This document shows positions 50,895-59,875 of a stretch of 64,000 nt of DNA, piece by piece. The stretch comes from Arthrobacter agilis. GTDB lineage: Bacteria > Actinomycetota > Actinomycetes > Actinomycetales > Micrococcaceae. Numbering within the stretch: position 1 is the stretch's first letter; every line of letters starts with the position of its first letter. The stretch lies in contig NZ_VHIM01000003.1 of assembly GCF_006494655.1 (NCBI RefSeq), positions 1-64,000 on the forward strand, read 5' to 3'. A program made the position numbers and the translations under genes. Under the pieces are notes generated by a model. The model was not told the origin of the DNA. It did no database searches and was given only the letters and a program-made list of their open reading frames with translations.

Positions 50895-51826
50895 TAGTTA
50901 GCTCCCGAGAATTCTTTGCTCCTGCTGATGATGAGCCGGGCGATCATGTTCACGATCAGGGTGATCACGAAGAGTACGAGGCCGGCCGCGATCAATTCGC
51001 TCAACCGAAGGCCGAAGGCCTCGGGGAAGTTCAGGGCGATCTCTGCCGCGATGGTCTGGTTCCCGGAGCTGATGAGGCTCGCCGAGAGCAGGCCCGGTGA
51101 GAGGACCAGCGCCACCGCCATGGTCTCACCGAGCGCGCGCCCGAGTCCCAGCATGGTGGCGCTGACGATCCCGGGCCGCGCGAACGGCAGGACGGCCATG
51201 CGCACCATCTCCCAGCGGGTGGCTCCCATGGCGAGCGCCGCCTCCTCGTGGAGGTTGGGGGTCTGGAGGAAGATCTCCCGGCTGAGCGAGGTGATGATCG
51301 GGATCACCATGACGGCGAGGACGATGCCTGCCGTGAGAATGGTCTTGCCGGTCTGGCTGGCCGGCCCCGCGAAGATGGGTATCCAACCGAGGTTCTCCGC
51401 CAGCCAGGTGAAGATGGTGGACATCTGCGGCGCCAGGACCAGGTATCCCCATGCTCCGTAGATGACGGAGGGGATGGCAGCCAGCAGGTCGACGACGTAC
51501 CCGAAGATCCGAGCCAGCCGGCGCGGCGCGTAGTGCGAAATGAACAGTGCCACCAGGATCCCCACCGGGGTGGCGATGAGCAGTGCGATCGCTGCCGCGA
51601 TCACGGTCCCGACGACGATCGGGAAGATGTAGGCGGCGAAACCTTCACCGCCCGTCACGGTCTCCGGGTCGGCCGTGAAGACGGGCGAGGCCTGGACCAC
51701 GAGGAACATGGCAACGCTGAACAGGATGACAAGGATCAGGATGCCGGCCCCGAGCGAGACTCCGGAGAAGATCTTGTCACCGGCGCGGCCGCGATCCTTC
51801 GGCGTTTTCAGCAAGTTGCTTGACAC
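50894..51826 (-). CDS. pstC: Phosphate ABC transporter permease PstC
   Basis: 310 residues from GTG 51826. Six main membrane segments. YGAWGYLVLAP and the EAA loop LHEEAALAMGATRWEMVRMA are typical of PstC. Forms the channel with PstA. Located 144 bp after pstS, with an intercistronic stem-loop between. Confidence 0.95.
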   Translation of the reverse strand: MSSNLLKTPKDRGRAGDKIFSGVSLGAGILILVILFSVAMFLVVQASPVFTADPETVTGGEGFAAYIFPIVVGTVIAAAIALLIATPVGILVALFISHYAPRRLARIFGYVVDLLAAIPSVIYGAWGYLVLAPQMSTIFTWLAENLGWIPIFAGPASQTGKTILTAGIVLAVMVIPIITSLSREIFLQTPNLHEEAALAMGATRWEMVRMAVLPFARPGIVSATMLGLGRALGETMAVALVLSPGLLSASLISSGNQTIAAEIALNFPEAFGLRLSELIAAGLVLFVITLIVNMIARLIISRSKEFSGAN

Positions 51827-51922
51827 GTGGCTGCCTTCCGGGCGATCAGGTTCAGGTGGGACGACGGGCCGATGCCGAACATCTACCCGGGGCGAGGACG
51901 TACTCCAGCCGTGACAGCGGAC

Positions 51923-51957
51923 GGTCCCGCCCGGTCTTCATTAGACCAGACGGGACC
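51923..51957 (-). terminator. Intercistronic stem-loop between pstS and pstC
   Basis: On the minus strand GGTCCCG…GGTCT pairs with AGACC…CGGGACC around an AATGA loop, interrupted by a small internal bulge. It lies shortly after the pstS stop and probably reduces read-through, so that the binding protein is made in excess over the membrane subunits. Confidence 0.6.
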
Positions 51958-51970
51958 GCGATGCCCGGAT

Positions 51971-53092
51971 CTAGGAAGCAACCTCGATGGAGTCGATCGA
52001 CATCTGGGCCTGCTCGCGCAGCGACTCGGAGAGCGGGGCACTGCCGGTGGAGGCTTCGGCCTCGGCCTGGCCCTCCTCGCTGATGACATAGGAACCGAAG
52101 GCCTTCACGAGGTCCACGGTCTCCTGGCTGTCATAGGTGGTGCAGTAGATGTGGTAGCTGATGAGGACCACGGGGTACGCACCGGACTCGGTGGTGTCGC
52201 GCTCGAGCTCGAGTGCCATGTCCATCTCGGGGCGGTCCTCGACGGGCGTGGCGACCTCGACGGCGCGGGCCGCTGCCTCCGGGCTGAGCTCGGTGTACTC
52301 CTCGCCCACCTTGACGTTCACCGTACCGAGTTCGCCGACCGCCGAGGCATCGGCATAGGTGATGGCGCCGTCGGTGGCGGTCACGGTCTGCACCACACCG
52401 GAGGTGCCCTTCGCGTTCTCGGACAGGTACGCCTCCGGCCAGGTCCCGCTGGCCTCGTCGGTCCAGTCCTCGGCAGCAGCCGCCGCGAGGTACTCGGTGA
52501 AGTTCTCGGTGGTACCGGACTCGTCCGAGCGGTGAACCACGGTGATCGGGGTGTCGGGGAGCTCGGCGTCCGGGTTCTGGTCCGCGATCGCGGGATCGTT
52601 CCAGGTGGTGATCTCGCCCTTGAAGATCTGCGCGATGGTCGGCGCGTCGAGGTTCATCTTCTCGACACCTTCGAGGTTGAAGGCGATGGCGATCGGGGAG
52701 ATGTAGGCCGGGATGTCGATGGCGCCGTCGGGGCCGCACACCTCCATGGCCTGCTCCATCTCGTCCTCGTCGAGATACGCGTCGGAGCCGGCGAACTGTG
52801 CGCCACCGGCGAGGAAGGCCTCGCGGCCTGCGCCGGATCCGTCCGGCGAGTACTGGACCATGGCGTCGGAGTTCAGGTTCTGGAAGCCGGTACGCCAGGC
52901 TTCCATGGCCGAGTTCTGCGAGGACGCACCGATGCCGGTGAGGGTTCCCGAGACAGCGGTACCCGCGGCGGTCGAGGCAGCCCCGCTGCCTGCGGGGGTC
53001 TCGCCGGTGGCGTTGTCGGAACCGCACGCGGTCAGCGCCAGCGCTGCGACGGAGACGACCGCCGCGGCACGGCCAATGCGAAGAGCCTTCAC
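51971..53092 (-). CDS. pstS: Phosphate-binding lipoprotein PstS
   Basis: 373 residues from GTG 53092. Lipobox LTAC at residues 20–23 with Cys23 as the lipid anchor. Linker TGETPAGSGAAS, then phosphate-binding loops: GASSQNSAMEAWRTGF, DGSGAGREAFL, and HRSDESGTTENFTEYL with Ser/Asp/Thr ligands. PstS signature VEKMNLDAPTIAQIF…TTWNDPAIA. Captures Pi outside the membrane. A PHO box lies 116–137 bp upstream. Confidence 0.95.
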   Translation of the reverse strand: MKALRIGRAAAVVSVAALALTACGSDNATGETPAGSGAASTAAGTAVSGTLTGIGASSQNSAMEAWRTGFQNLNSDAMVQYSPDGSGAGREAFLAGGAQFAGSDAYLDEDEMEQAMEVCGPDGAIDIPAYISPIAIAFNLEGVEKMNLDAPTIAQIFKGEITTWNDPAIADQNPDAELPDTPITVVHRSDESGTTENFTEYLAAAAAEDWTDEASGTWPEAYLSENAKGTSGVVQTVTATDGAITYADASAVGELGTVNVKVGEEYTELSPEAAARAVEVATPVEDRPEMDMALELERDTTESGAYPVVLISYHIYCTTYDSQETVDLVKAFGSYVISEEGQAEAEASTGSAPLSESLREQAQMSIDSIEVAS

Positions 53093-53207
53093 TAGATATT
53101 GCCCCTTCCAGGGATGTTTCTTCGGTGCTCGAGTGGCACTCGGGAGAAGTTGTACGCGTTTCCGTACAGATTCGACGCTAGGGAGTGCAGGTGACGAGAC
53201 TGGCGGA

Positions 53208-53229
53208 GAGACATGAACGCAAGGTGAAC
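53208..53229 (-). promoter_or_regulatory. PHO box (PhoP/RegX3-type) upstream of pstS
   Basis: On the minus strand GTTCACCTTGC is followed directly by GTTCATGTCTC, two 11-nt direct repeats matching the actinobacterial PHO box (GTTCACC consensus, first copy exact). It lies 116 bp upstream of the pstS start, in the right orientation for activation under phosphate limitation. Confidence 0.8.
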
Positions 53230-53314
53230 AGCGCCGGTCCATTGCGCCGCGCGGCGTGTCCGCGCCGGCGGATGAGACCGGGGTCTCGCCCGGCGCACCT
53301 CCTAGACTGGGGGC

Positions 53315-54442
53315 ATGCCGCCGCGCCAGGGACTCACCAGCACCCTTGCCTTCCTGCGCAAGCGGTCCCGGACGGGCCTGCGCCGGAGCTCCACCTCGGT
53401 CGTGACGGCACTGCAGATGACCGTGTGCGCCGTGGGCGCCTATGCCTTCGCCGAGCAGGTCCTGGGACACAACGGGCCGCTCTTCGCTGCGACGTCCTCC
53501 ATGATCTCCCTCGGGTTCTCCCGGGACCCGCGCATCCGCAGGGTGCTCGAAGTCGCCATCGGGTGCACGCTCGGCATCTCGATCGGTGATCTGCTCCTCA
53601 CGTTCTTCGGCACCGGTCTGTGGCAGGCCGCCGTCGTGCTGTTCATCTCCATCCTGTTGGCGCGTTTCCTCGACAGCGGGACCATCTTCACCACCCAGCT
53701 CGGCCTGCAGTCCCTCCTCGTGGTACTGCTGCCCGCGCCGGAGGGCGGCCCCTTCACGCGGAGCGTCGACGCGATCGTGGGCGGGATCTTCGCGCTCGTG
53801 GTGACGATGCTGCTGCCACGCGATCCGCGGGGCGAGCCGAAGACGAACGTGCGCGGACTGCTCGGCGAACTCTCGGGAATCCTGCGGGAGAGCGCCGCGG
53901 CCCTGCGCCAGAGCGATGCCACCCTGGCCTGGCACGCGCTGATCAGGGCCCGGAACTGCCAGGCGCAGCTGGACGGCCTGACGGGCAGCATGAAGGCCGC
54001 GCAGGAGGTGGCGCGGATCTCCCCCGCCTACCGGCGGCATCGCGACGAGCTGGGCACCCTGCGGACCGCCGTCGAGTCCATCGACCTCGCCATCCGCAAC
54101 AGCCGGGTGTTCTCGCGGCGGCTGACCTCCGCCATCAACCACGCAGCGCTGAGCGACGAGGCGATCGAGAGCCTCGGCCGCAGCGTGGAGGACACGGCCG
54201 ACGCCGTCGACGTCCTCAGCAGGGCCCTCTCGGCGCGGGACGCGGCCGAGCGGCGCTCCAATCTGCGGCAGGCCCGGGATGATCTCGCGGCCGTCGCGAC
54301 CGACCTGCACCCCGAGACGATGGGCATCAGCCGGCTCGAAGGTGAAGGGCTGGTGCTCCTCCTCCGCCCGCTCGTGGTGGATCTGCTCGAGGCAACGGGC
54401 CTGTCCCACGAGGACGCCGCGGACTACCTCCCCCGCCTCTGA
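53315..54442 (+). CDS. FUSC-family (aromatic acid exporter-like) membrane protein
   Basis: 375 residues from ATG 53315. Half-size FUSC: about six membrane segments (30–165, including LFAATSSMISLGFSRDPRIR with the family's conserved loop) and a long helical cytoplasmic C-terminal domain (170–375). Homologues are implicated in efflux of aromatic carboxylates; the substrate is unknown. Divergent from pstS. Confidence 0.88.
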   Translation: MPPRQGLTSTLAFLRKRSRTGLRRSSTSVVTALQMTVCAVGAYAFAEQVLGHNGPLFAATSSMISLGFSRDPRIRRVLEVAIGCTLGISIGDLLLTFFGTGLWQAAVVLFISILLARFLDSGTIFTTQLGLQSLLVVLLPAPEGGPFTRSVDAIVGGIFALVVTMLLPRDPRGEPKTNVRGLLGELSGILRESAAALRQSDATLAWHALIRARNCQAQLDGLTGSMKAAQEVARISPAYRRHRDELGTLRTAVESIDLAIRNSRVFSRRLTSAINHAALSDEAIESLGRSVEDTADAVDVLSRALSARDAAERRSNLRQARDDLAAVATDLHPETMGISRLEGEGLVLLLRPLVVDLLEATGLSHEDAADYLPRL

Positions 54443-54541
54443 CACCGCCCCGTCCGTCGTCCATCCCGTCCGTCGGACCGGGCTCGGGTCCCGGACCGGG
54501 CTCCGGGCGTCGCTGTCGGTGACCGCCGGTACCCTGACAGG

Positions 54542-55927
54542 ATGGCCACGAAGACCTCCACCGCCGCGCGCGCGGGACGCACCAACACCCCCAACTTCCG
54601 GTGCGCGGAGTGCGGGTGGACCACGGCGAAGTGGGTGGGCCGCTGCGGCGAATGCCAGGCCTGGGGCACGGTCGAGGAGACGGGTCAGGTGGTGGCGCGC
54701 ACGACGGCGGCCACGGCCGTGACGACGCCCGCCCGGCGGATCGCCGACGTCGACGCCACCCTGTCCGGCTTCCAGCCGACGAAGATCGACGAGCTGGACC
54801 GCGTCCTCGGTGGCGGGCTGGTGCCCGGTGCCGTGATCCTCCTCGCCGGTGAACCGGGTGTCGGCAAGTCCACGCTGCTGCTCGACGTCGCCGCACGCGT
54901 CGCCCGTCTCGGCAAGGACGTCCTCTACGTCACGGGGGAGGAATCGGCCGCGCAGGTGAAGCTCCGGGCGGACCGCATCGACGCGGTGGCCGATTCCCTC
55001 TACCTGAGTGCGGAGACCGATCTCGGGCAGGCACTGGGCCAGGTGGAGACGCTCGATCCGGCGCTGCTGATCGTCGACTCCGTGCAGACCCTCAGCAGCG
55101 CGGCCGTCGACGGCAGTGCCGGCGGGGTCACCCAGGTCCGTGAGGTGGCCGCGTCCCTCATCGGCGCCGCCAAGGCGCGCGGAATGACGACGCTGCTGGT
55201 CGGGCACGTCACGAAGGACGGTTCCATCGCGGGCCCGCGCCTGCTCGAGCACCTGGTCGACGTCGTCTGCCAGTTCGAGGGTGAGCGGCACTCGCGCCTC
55301 CGGCTGCTGCGGGCCGTGAAGAACCGCTACGGTCCCACGGACGAGGTGGGCTGCTTCGATTTGACCGACGGCGGGATCGAGGGCCTGGCCGATCCGAGCG
55401 GGTTGTTCGTCTCGCGTACCAAGGACCCGGTGTCGGGGACCTGCATCACCGTGACCCTCGAGGGGCGCCGCCCCCTGCTCGCCGAAGTGCAGGCGCTCCT
55501 GGCGGAGTCGGCCAACTCGCAGCCCCGACGCGCCACGAGCGGACTCGACAGCTCACGCGTGGCCATGCTGCTGGCCGTCCTGCAGAGCCGCGCCTCGGTG
55601 AGCCTGCACAAGGACGACAGCTATGTCGCGACGGTCGGCGGCGTGCGCCTGACGGAGCCCGCGACCGACCTCGCCGTAGCCCTCGCCATCGCGTCGGCCA
55701 AGACCGACCACCCCCTGCCCGCGCGGCTCATCGCGTTCGGCGAGGTGGGGCTCGCCGGCGAGGTGCGGCCCGTGCCGGGCATCGGCCGCCGCATCCAGGA
55801 GGCGGAGCGGCTCGGGTTCACCCACGCCATCGTGCCCGCGTCCCCCGGCGGGACCGGCCTTGTACCCAAGGGCTTCTCCGTGCGCGAGGTCTCGACCCTG
55901 GCGGAAGCGCTGGCGTTGCTGTTCTAG
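54542..55927 (+). CDS. radA: DNA repair protein RadA
   Basis: 461 residues from ATG 54542. Zinc finger C21, C24, C35, C38 (FRCAECGWTTAKWVGRCGEC). RecA-like core with Walker A GEPGVGKST (about 103–111) and the RadA-specific KNRYG motif (260–264). The C-terminal Lon-protease-like domain (about 300–461) includes AIASAKTDHPLPARLIAFGE. Branch migration helicase in homologous recombination, encoded just upstream of disA. Confidence 0.96.
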   Translation: MATKTSTAARAGRTNTPNFRCAECGWTTAKWVGRCGECQAWGTVEETGQVVARTTAATAVTTPARRIADVDATLSGFQPTKIDELDRVLGGGLVPGAVILLAGEPGVGKSTLLLDVAARVARLGKDVLYVTGEESAAQVKLRADRIDAVADSLYLSAETDLGQALGQVETLDPALLIVDSVQTLSSAAVDGSAGGVTQVREVAASLIGAAKARGMTTLLVGHVTKDGSIAGPRLLEHLVDVVCQFEGERHSRLRLLRAVKNRYGPTDEVGCFDLTDGGIEGLADPSGLFVSRTKDPVSGTCITVTLEGRRPLLAEVQALLAESANSQPRRATSGLDSSRVAMLLAVLQSRASVSLHKDDSYVATVGGVRLTEPATDLAVALAIASAKTDHPLPARLIAFGEVGLAGEVRPVPGIGRRIQEAERLGFTHAIVPASPGGTGLVPKGFSVREVSTLAEALALLF

Positions 55928-56140
55928 GCCGGACGGCTGACGGGCACGCGGTCCTGACCGGTCTCCGTGAGTGTTACCGATCTGCGACAGCACGCTGTAC
56001 CGGGGATTTCGCGCACGCCAGTAGTATTAGCCTCGGCTGCGCGGGCACTCCCGCGGGCTCTGTGCCCGCCATCGGAGGCTCGATGCCGGCCGCCCGACCG
56101 TGCCGGGCACTCAACAGCGCGGTGGCGAAAGGATAGGCCC

Positions 56141-57217
56141 ATGGTTCGTAGTCCGGAGGACTCGCTCAAAGCCACCCTCGCCAGAGTAGCCCCGGGCACC
56201 CATCTTCGCGACGGTCTTGAGCGAATCCTGCGGGGACGCACGGGGGCGCTGATCGTCCTCGGCTTCGATCGCACCGTCGATTCCATCTGCTCGGGCGGCT
56301 TCGACATCGGCATCGAGTTCTCCCCCACCCGGCTCCGCGAGCTCGCCAAGATGGACGGCGCCATCGTGTGCGACAAGGACGCGGGCCGCATCCTCCGGGC
56401 AGCCGTCCAGCTGGTACCGGACCACACCATCGAGACGCAGGAATCCGGCACCCGGCATCGAACGGCCGAGCGCGTGGCCAAGCAGACGGGCCTCCCGGTG
56501 ATCAGCGTCAGCCAGTCCATGCAGATCATCGCCCTCTACATCGACGGGCTGCGCCACGTCCTCGAAGGTTCAGAGCCCGTGCTGGCGCGCGCCAACCAGG
56601 CCCTCGCCACCCTGGAGCGTTACCGGGCCCGCCTGGACCAGGTCTCGAACTCGCTGTCCGCGCTGGAGATCGAGGCGATGGTCACTGTCCGCGATGTGGC
56701 CGTGACCCTGCAGCGCCAGGAGATGGTGCGCCGCATCTCCGAGGAGATCTCGCAGTACGTCCTGGAGCTCGGCGTCGACGGCCGCCTGCTCTCCCTGCAG
56801 GTCGAGGAACTGACCACGGGCCTGGGACCCGGCAGCGAGATGGTCCTGCGGGACTACATGGACCTCGGGACGAGCACCGCGCCCGTCGAGGAGCGCGTCG
56901 CGACCCTGCAGGGATTCAGCTCGACGGACCTCATCGACCTCGGGACCATCGCGAGCGTGCTCGGCTTCAACCCCTCCGTGGACTCCCTGGAAGCCGTGAT
57001 CCAGCCCAAGGGCTACCGGCTGCTCTCGGGCATCAAGGCTGTTCCTCCCGCCGTCGCGAACCGGCTCGTGGACCACTTCGGCGGCCTGCAGAACCTCATG
57101 GCGGCCAACATCGAGGACCTCATGGCAGTGGACGGCATCGGTGAGCAGCGTGCCCGGACGGTGCGCGAGGGACTGTCCCGGATCGCGGAGACGAGCCTCC
57201 TCGACCGCTTCATGTAG
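56141..57217 (+). CDS. disA: DNA integrity scanning protein DisA (diadenylate cyclase)
   Basis: 358 residues from ATG 56141 with AAAGGA upstream. Makes c-di-AMP from two ATP. DAC domain (about 5–150) has the substrate motifs DGA (72–74) and RHR (105–107, in GTRHRTAERV). A helical linker and a C-terminal HhH DNA-binding domain (EDLMAVDGIGEQRARTVREG) sense branched DNA. The pairing with radA is conserved, and RadA is known to modulate DisA. 213 bp of non-coding DNA separates them. Confidence 0.96.
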   Translation: MVRSPEDSLKATLARVAPGTHLRDGLERILRGRTGALIVLGFDRTVDSICSGGFDIGIEFSPTRLRELAKMDGAIVCDKDAGRILRAAVQLVPDHTIETQESGTRHRTAERVAKQTGLPVISVSQSMQIIALYIDGLRHVLEGSEPVLARANQALATLERYRARLDQVSNSLSALEIEAMVTVRDVAVTLQRQEMVRRISEEISQYVLELGVDGRLLSLQVEELTTGLGPGSEMVLRDYMDLGTSTAPVEERVATLQGFSSTDLIDLGTIASVLGFNPSVDSLEAVIQPKGYRLLSGIKAVPPAVANRLVDHFGGLQNLMAANIEDLMAVDGIGEQRARTVREGLSRIAETSLLDRFM

Positions 57218-57268
57218 TCGTCCGGCGCGTGTCCGGACCGGCGAGCAGACCGGCGACGCCGCCTGGAC

Positions 57269-57997
57269 CTACTGGAGTGTGAAGTCTGCCGGCGAACTGT
57301 TGATGACCCCGAGCCGGGTGGTGAGCATGTAGGTTCCCGGACCCACGCCCTCCTCCACAGGAGTGCAGCCGGCAACACTCCGCGTGCGGGGCCACCCGAA
57401 GTCCGCGGTCTCCTCCGCGTCCGGCTCGAGAACATGGAACAGGTCCTCGGACGCCGTCTGGCAGTCGACCGAGGAGAAGATGCGCCCGTCGGCATTCGTG
57501 ACCAGGAACTCCATCTCCGATGTGCCCACGTTGAGCACGCAGGCCTCGTCGCCCGCATTGCGGAGCACCAGTGTGAGCACGGGGTCCTCACCCTCCGCGT
57601 AGCTCTGCTCGTCGGTGGTGGCCTCTACGGTCACGTCGGCCGGCTCGCAGCGGACCGACGTCGAGAGCGTGGGCTCGGCCGACGGCGCCGGAGCCGACGG
57701 CGCGGGTGTGGATGCACCCGCGGACGCCGGGGCGGAGGCCGGCGCGGCGGACGGTGCCGGTGTGGCATCGGGTCCGGCGGACGCGGCGGCCTCCGCAGGA
57801 GGTTCCTCCGTGCCGCGGGATCCGCTTCCGAGGGCACCGGCGAGCGCGGAGCCGCCGAGCACGAGGGCCGCCAGGACGACGAGCGCCAGGATCACCACGG
57901 CCAACCGACGCCGTCGGTACACCGCCGGGCTGTGCCGCCTGCCGTCACTGCGCCGGCCGCTGCCCCGGGGATCGCGCTGATGTCCGGTGGATGCCAT
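57269..57997 (-). CDS. Membrane-anchored secreted protein, unknown function
   Basis: 242 residues. A basic cytoplasmic N-terminus (RRHSPAVYRRRR), one membrane anchor (about 32–55, LAVVILALVVLAALVLGGSA), a long Ala/Pro/Ser-rich spacer (about 63–108), then a beta-rich extracellular domain with C118, C162, C188 and C219 (VRCEPADVTVEATTDE, VDCQTASEDLF). Similar genes sit near disA–mutY in Micrococcaceae to my recollection (not verified). No function can be assigned. Confidence 0.7.
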   Translation of the reverse strand: MASTGHQRDPRGSGRRSDGRRHSPAVYRRRRLAVVILALVVLAALVLGGSALAGALGSGSRGTEEPPAEAAASAGPDATPAPSAAPASAPASAGASTPAPSAPAPSAEPTLSTSVRCEPADVTVEATTDEQSYAEGEDPVLTLVLRNAGDEACVLNVGTSEMEFLVTNADGRIFSSVDCQTASEDLFHVLEPDAEETADFGWPRTRSVAGCTPVEEGVGPGTYMLTTRLGVINSSPADFTLQ

Positions 57998-58082
57998 CCC
58001 TCAAGGCTAGGGAGGAAGCCGAGGATTCAGCGGGGCACCACGCCGGTCGATAGAGTATTCGGGACGAGAAACAGGAGTAGCG

Positions 58083-59096
58083 ATGGACACCGGCGCCGCA
58101 GCACGAGCAGAGGGGGCAGGCTCCCGCACGACCCCCCGGGCCGGCTCACGGCACGGTCTCGATCTGCTGCATGTCCGGGTGACTGACTGGTTCACCGAGG
58201 CTGCCCGGGACCTGCCGTGGCGCGAGCAGGACTGCTCCGCATGGGGCATCCTGGTCAGCGAGATCATGCTCCAGCAGACGCCCGTGGTCAGGGTCCTGCC
58301 GGTGTGGCGGGAGTGGCTGGAACGCTGGCCCACGCCCTCCCACCTCGCCGCCGAGCCCCCGGGTGCCGCCGTCCGGCACTGGGGACGCCTGGGCTATCCG
58401 CGGCGGGCGCTGCGCCTGCACGCCGCCGCGGTCGCCATCACCGAGGAACACGGTGGGGAGGTCCCTGCGACGCACGACGACCTGCTGACCCTGCCCGGCG
58501 TCGGCGCGTACACGGCCGCAGCCGTGGCGGCCTTCGCCTTCGGCAGGCGGGAGACGGTGGTGGACACGAACATCCGCCGCGTGCACGCACGGCTGTTCAC
58601 CGGCACGGCCCTCCCCGCGCCGGCACTGACCGCAGCCGAGATGAAGCGTGCCGCGTCACTCCTGCCTGACGACGCCGGCCTGTCCGTCCGCTGGAACGCA
58701 GCCGTGATGGAGTTGGGCGCCGTGATCTGTACGGCGAGGAATCCCGTGTGCGGCCACTGCCCCGTCGCGGACGCCTGCGCCTGGGTGGAGGCCGGGCGCC
58801 CGGCGCCGGAGTACGTGCCCAAGGGACAGTCCTGGGCAGGAACCGACCGGCAGGTGCGGGGAGCCATCGTCGCCGTCCTGCGGGAGTCGGACGGCGCCGT
58901 TCCCAGGGTGCTCCTCCTGGAGGCGCCCGCTGATCTGAGGATGGACCCGGCGGCAGCCGTGACCGCCCGTCCCGGCGCCCTGGGCGCCCTGCACGGCCTC
59001 CGGGCGCCGGCGGAGCAGCTCGACCGCGCACTCGCGGGGCTTCTCGCCGACGGGCTCGCGGAGGAACACGACGGCGGCATCCGCCTGCCGGGGTGA
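58083..59096 (+). CDS. mutY: A/G-specific adenine DNA glycosylase
   Basis: 337 residues from ATG 58083 with AGGAG upstream. Removes adenine mispaired with 8-oxoguanine. Catalytic Glu60 in SEIMLQQTPV, HhH motif LPGVGAYTA (137–145), catalytic Asp161 in VVDTNIRRVHAR, and a [4Fe-4S] cluster with Cys216, 223, 226, 232 (C-X6-C-X2-C-X5-C). The C-terminal Nudix-like 8-oxoG-recognition domain is short and weak. A helix-rich N-terminal extension of about 25 residues precedes the fold. Confidence 0.95.
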   Translation: MDTGAAARAEGAGSRTTPRAGSRHGLDLLHVRVTDWFTEAARDLPWREQDCSAWGILVSEIMLQQTPVVRVLPVWREWLERWPTPSHLAAEPPGAAVRHWGRLGYPRRALRLHAAAVAITEEHGGEVPATHDDLLTLPGVGAYTAAAVAAFAFGRRETVVDTNIRRVHARLFTGTALPAPALTAAEMKRAASLLPDDAGLSVRWNAAVMELGAVICTARNPVCGHCPVADACAWVEAGRPAPEYVPKGQSWAGTDRQVRGAIVAVLRESDGAVPRVLLLEAPADLRMDPAAAVTARPGALGALHGLRAPAEQLDRALAGLLADGLAEEHDGGIRLPG

Positions 59097-59122
59097 GCCG
59101 CCCGGCTGCCCGTCCCTCCCGG

Positions 59123-59875
59123 TCAGGACGGCTCGCCGAAGCCTGATTCCACCGCCTGCCCCACGAAGTCGAGGGCTGCCTGGGCGTCCGGGCCGCTCGC
59201 TTCCACAGTCACGGTCCGGCCCTGGCCGAGCCCGAGGCTCATCAGGAGCATGACGGACTTCCCGTCGACGCCGTTCACCGTGATCTCGGCGTCGAGATCG
59301 GCGAGCCCCGCGGCGAGGGCAGCTGCCGGCCGCGCGTGGAGTCCCATCTCGTTCGGCAGCGTCCACGACCCGCCGGCGCGCGGTCCGTCGCCCGACGACG
59401 CGGCCCCGCGGGACCCGGCAGCCTCCGAGCCGGGCGCTGCGGCGGCGTGGCTGACGAAGGGCTCGAGCTCCTCGGGCCGGATCGAGACGACTGCTCCCTC
59501 GGCGGCGCGGAGGACCTCGTCGATGGACGAGCCGCCCTGCGCCTGCACGGCGGCGGCCACAGCCCCTTCCACGAGAGCCGCCTGGGCGAGCCGGACAGCG
59601 CTCCGGGCGTCCGGCTCCAAGAACTCGAGCACCATCTCGGCGGTCATGACGGCGGAGCCGAGGTCCGTCAGCACCACCACACCGTCCCCGCCACCCGAGG
59701 CCTCCTCGATCCCGGCCTGGACCCGGTCGAAACTCGTACCGATGCGCGCGCCCCCGTCACCGTCGGCTCCCCCGGCAGCGACGAGGACGACGTCGGGGGC
59801 CATCTGGGCCGCCAGCTCGACGACGCCCTCGGCGATCTTCCGGCTGTGGGAGACGATGACCAGTCCGACGCTCAT
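59123..59875 (-). CDS. dhaM: Dihydroxyacetone kinase phosphotransfer subunit DhaM (EIIA-HPr)
   Basis: 250 residues from ATG 59875, overlapping dhaL by 4 bp. The N-terminal mannose-type EIIA has phospho-His10 in VIVSHSRKIAEG. A Gly/Ala/Ser linker (about 145–170) leads to a C-terminal HPr domain with His180 in EMGLHARPAA. It accepts phosphate from the PTS and recharges DhaL-ADP. No EI domain is fused, unlike E. coli DhaM, so it depends on a genomic EI elsewhere. Confidence 0.93.
   Translation of the reverse strand: MSVGLVIVSHSRKIAEGVVELAAQMAPDVVLVAAGGADGDGGARIGTSFDRVQAGIEEASGGGDGVVVLTDLGSAVMTAEMVLEFLEPDARSAVRLAQAALVEGAVAAAVQAQGGSSIDEVLRAAEGAVVSIRPEELEPFVSHAAAAPGSEAAGSRGAASSGDGPRAGGSWTLPNEMGLHARPAAALAAGLADLDAEITVNGVDGKSVMLLMSLGLGQGRTVTVEASGPDAQAALDFVGQAVESGFGEPS

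Noticed and set aside
56022-56027. TAGTAT as -10 promoter of disA
   Set aside because: No acceptable -35 lies 16–19 bp upstream, so the call would rest on one hexamer.
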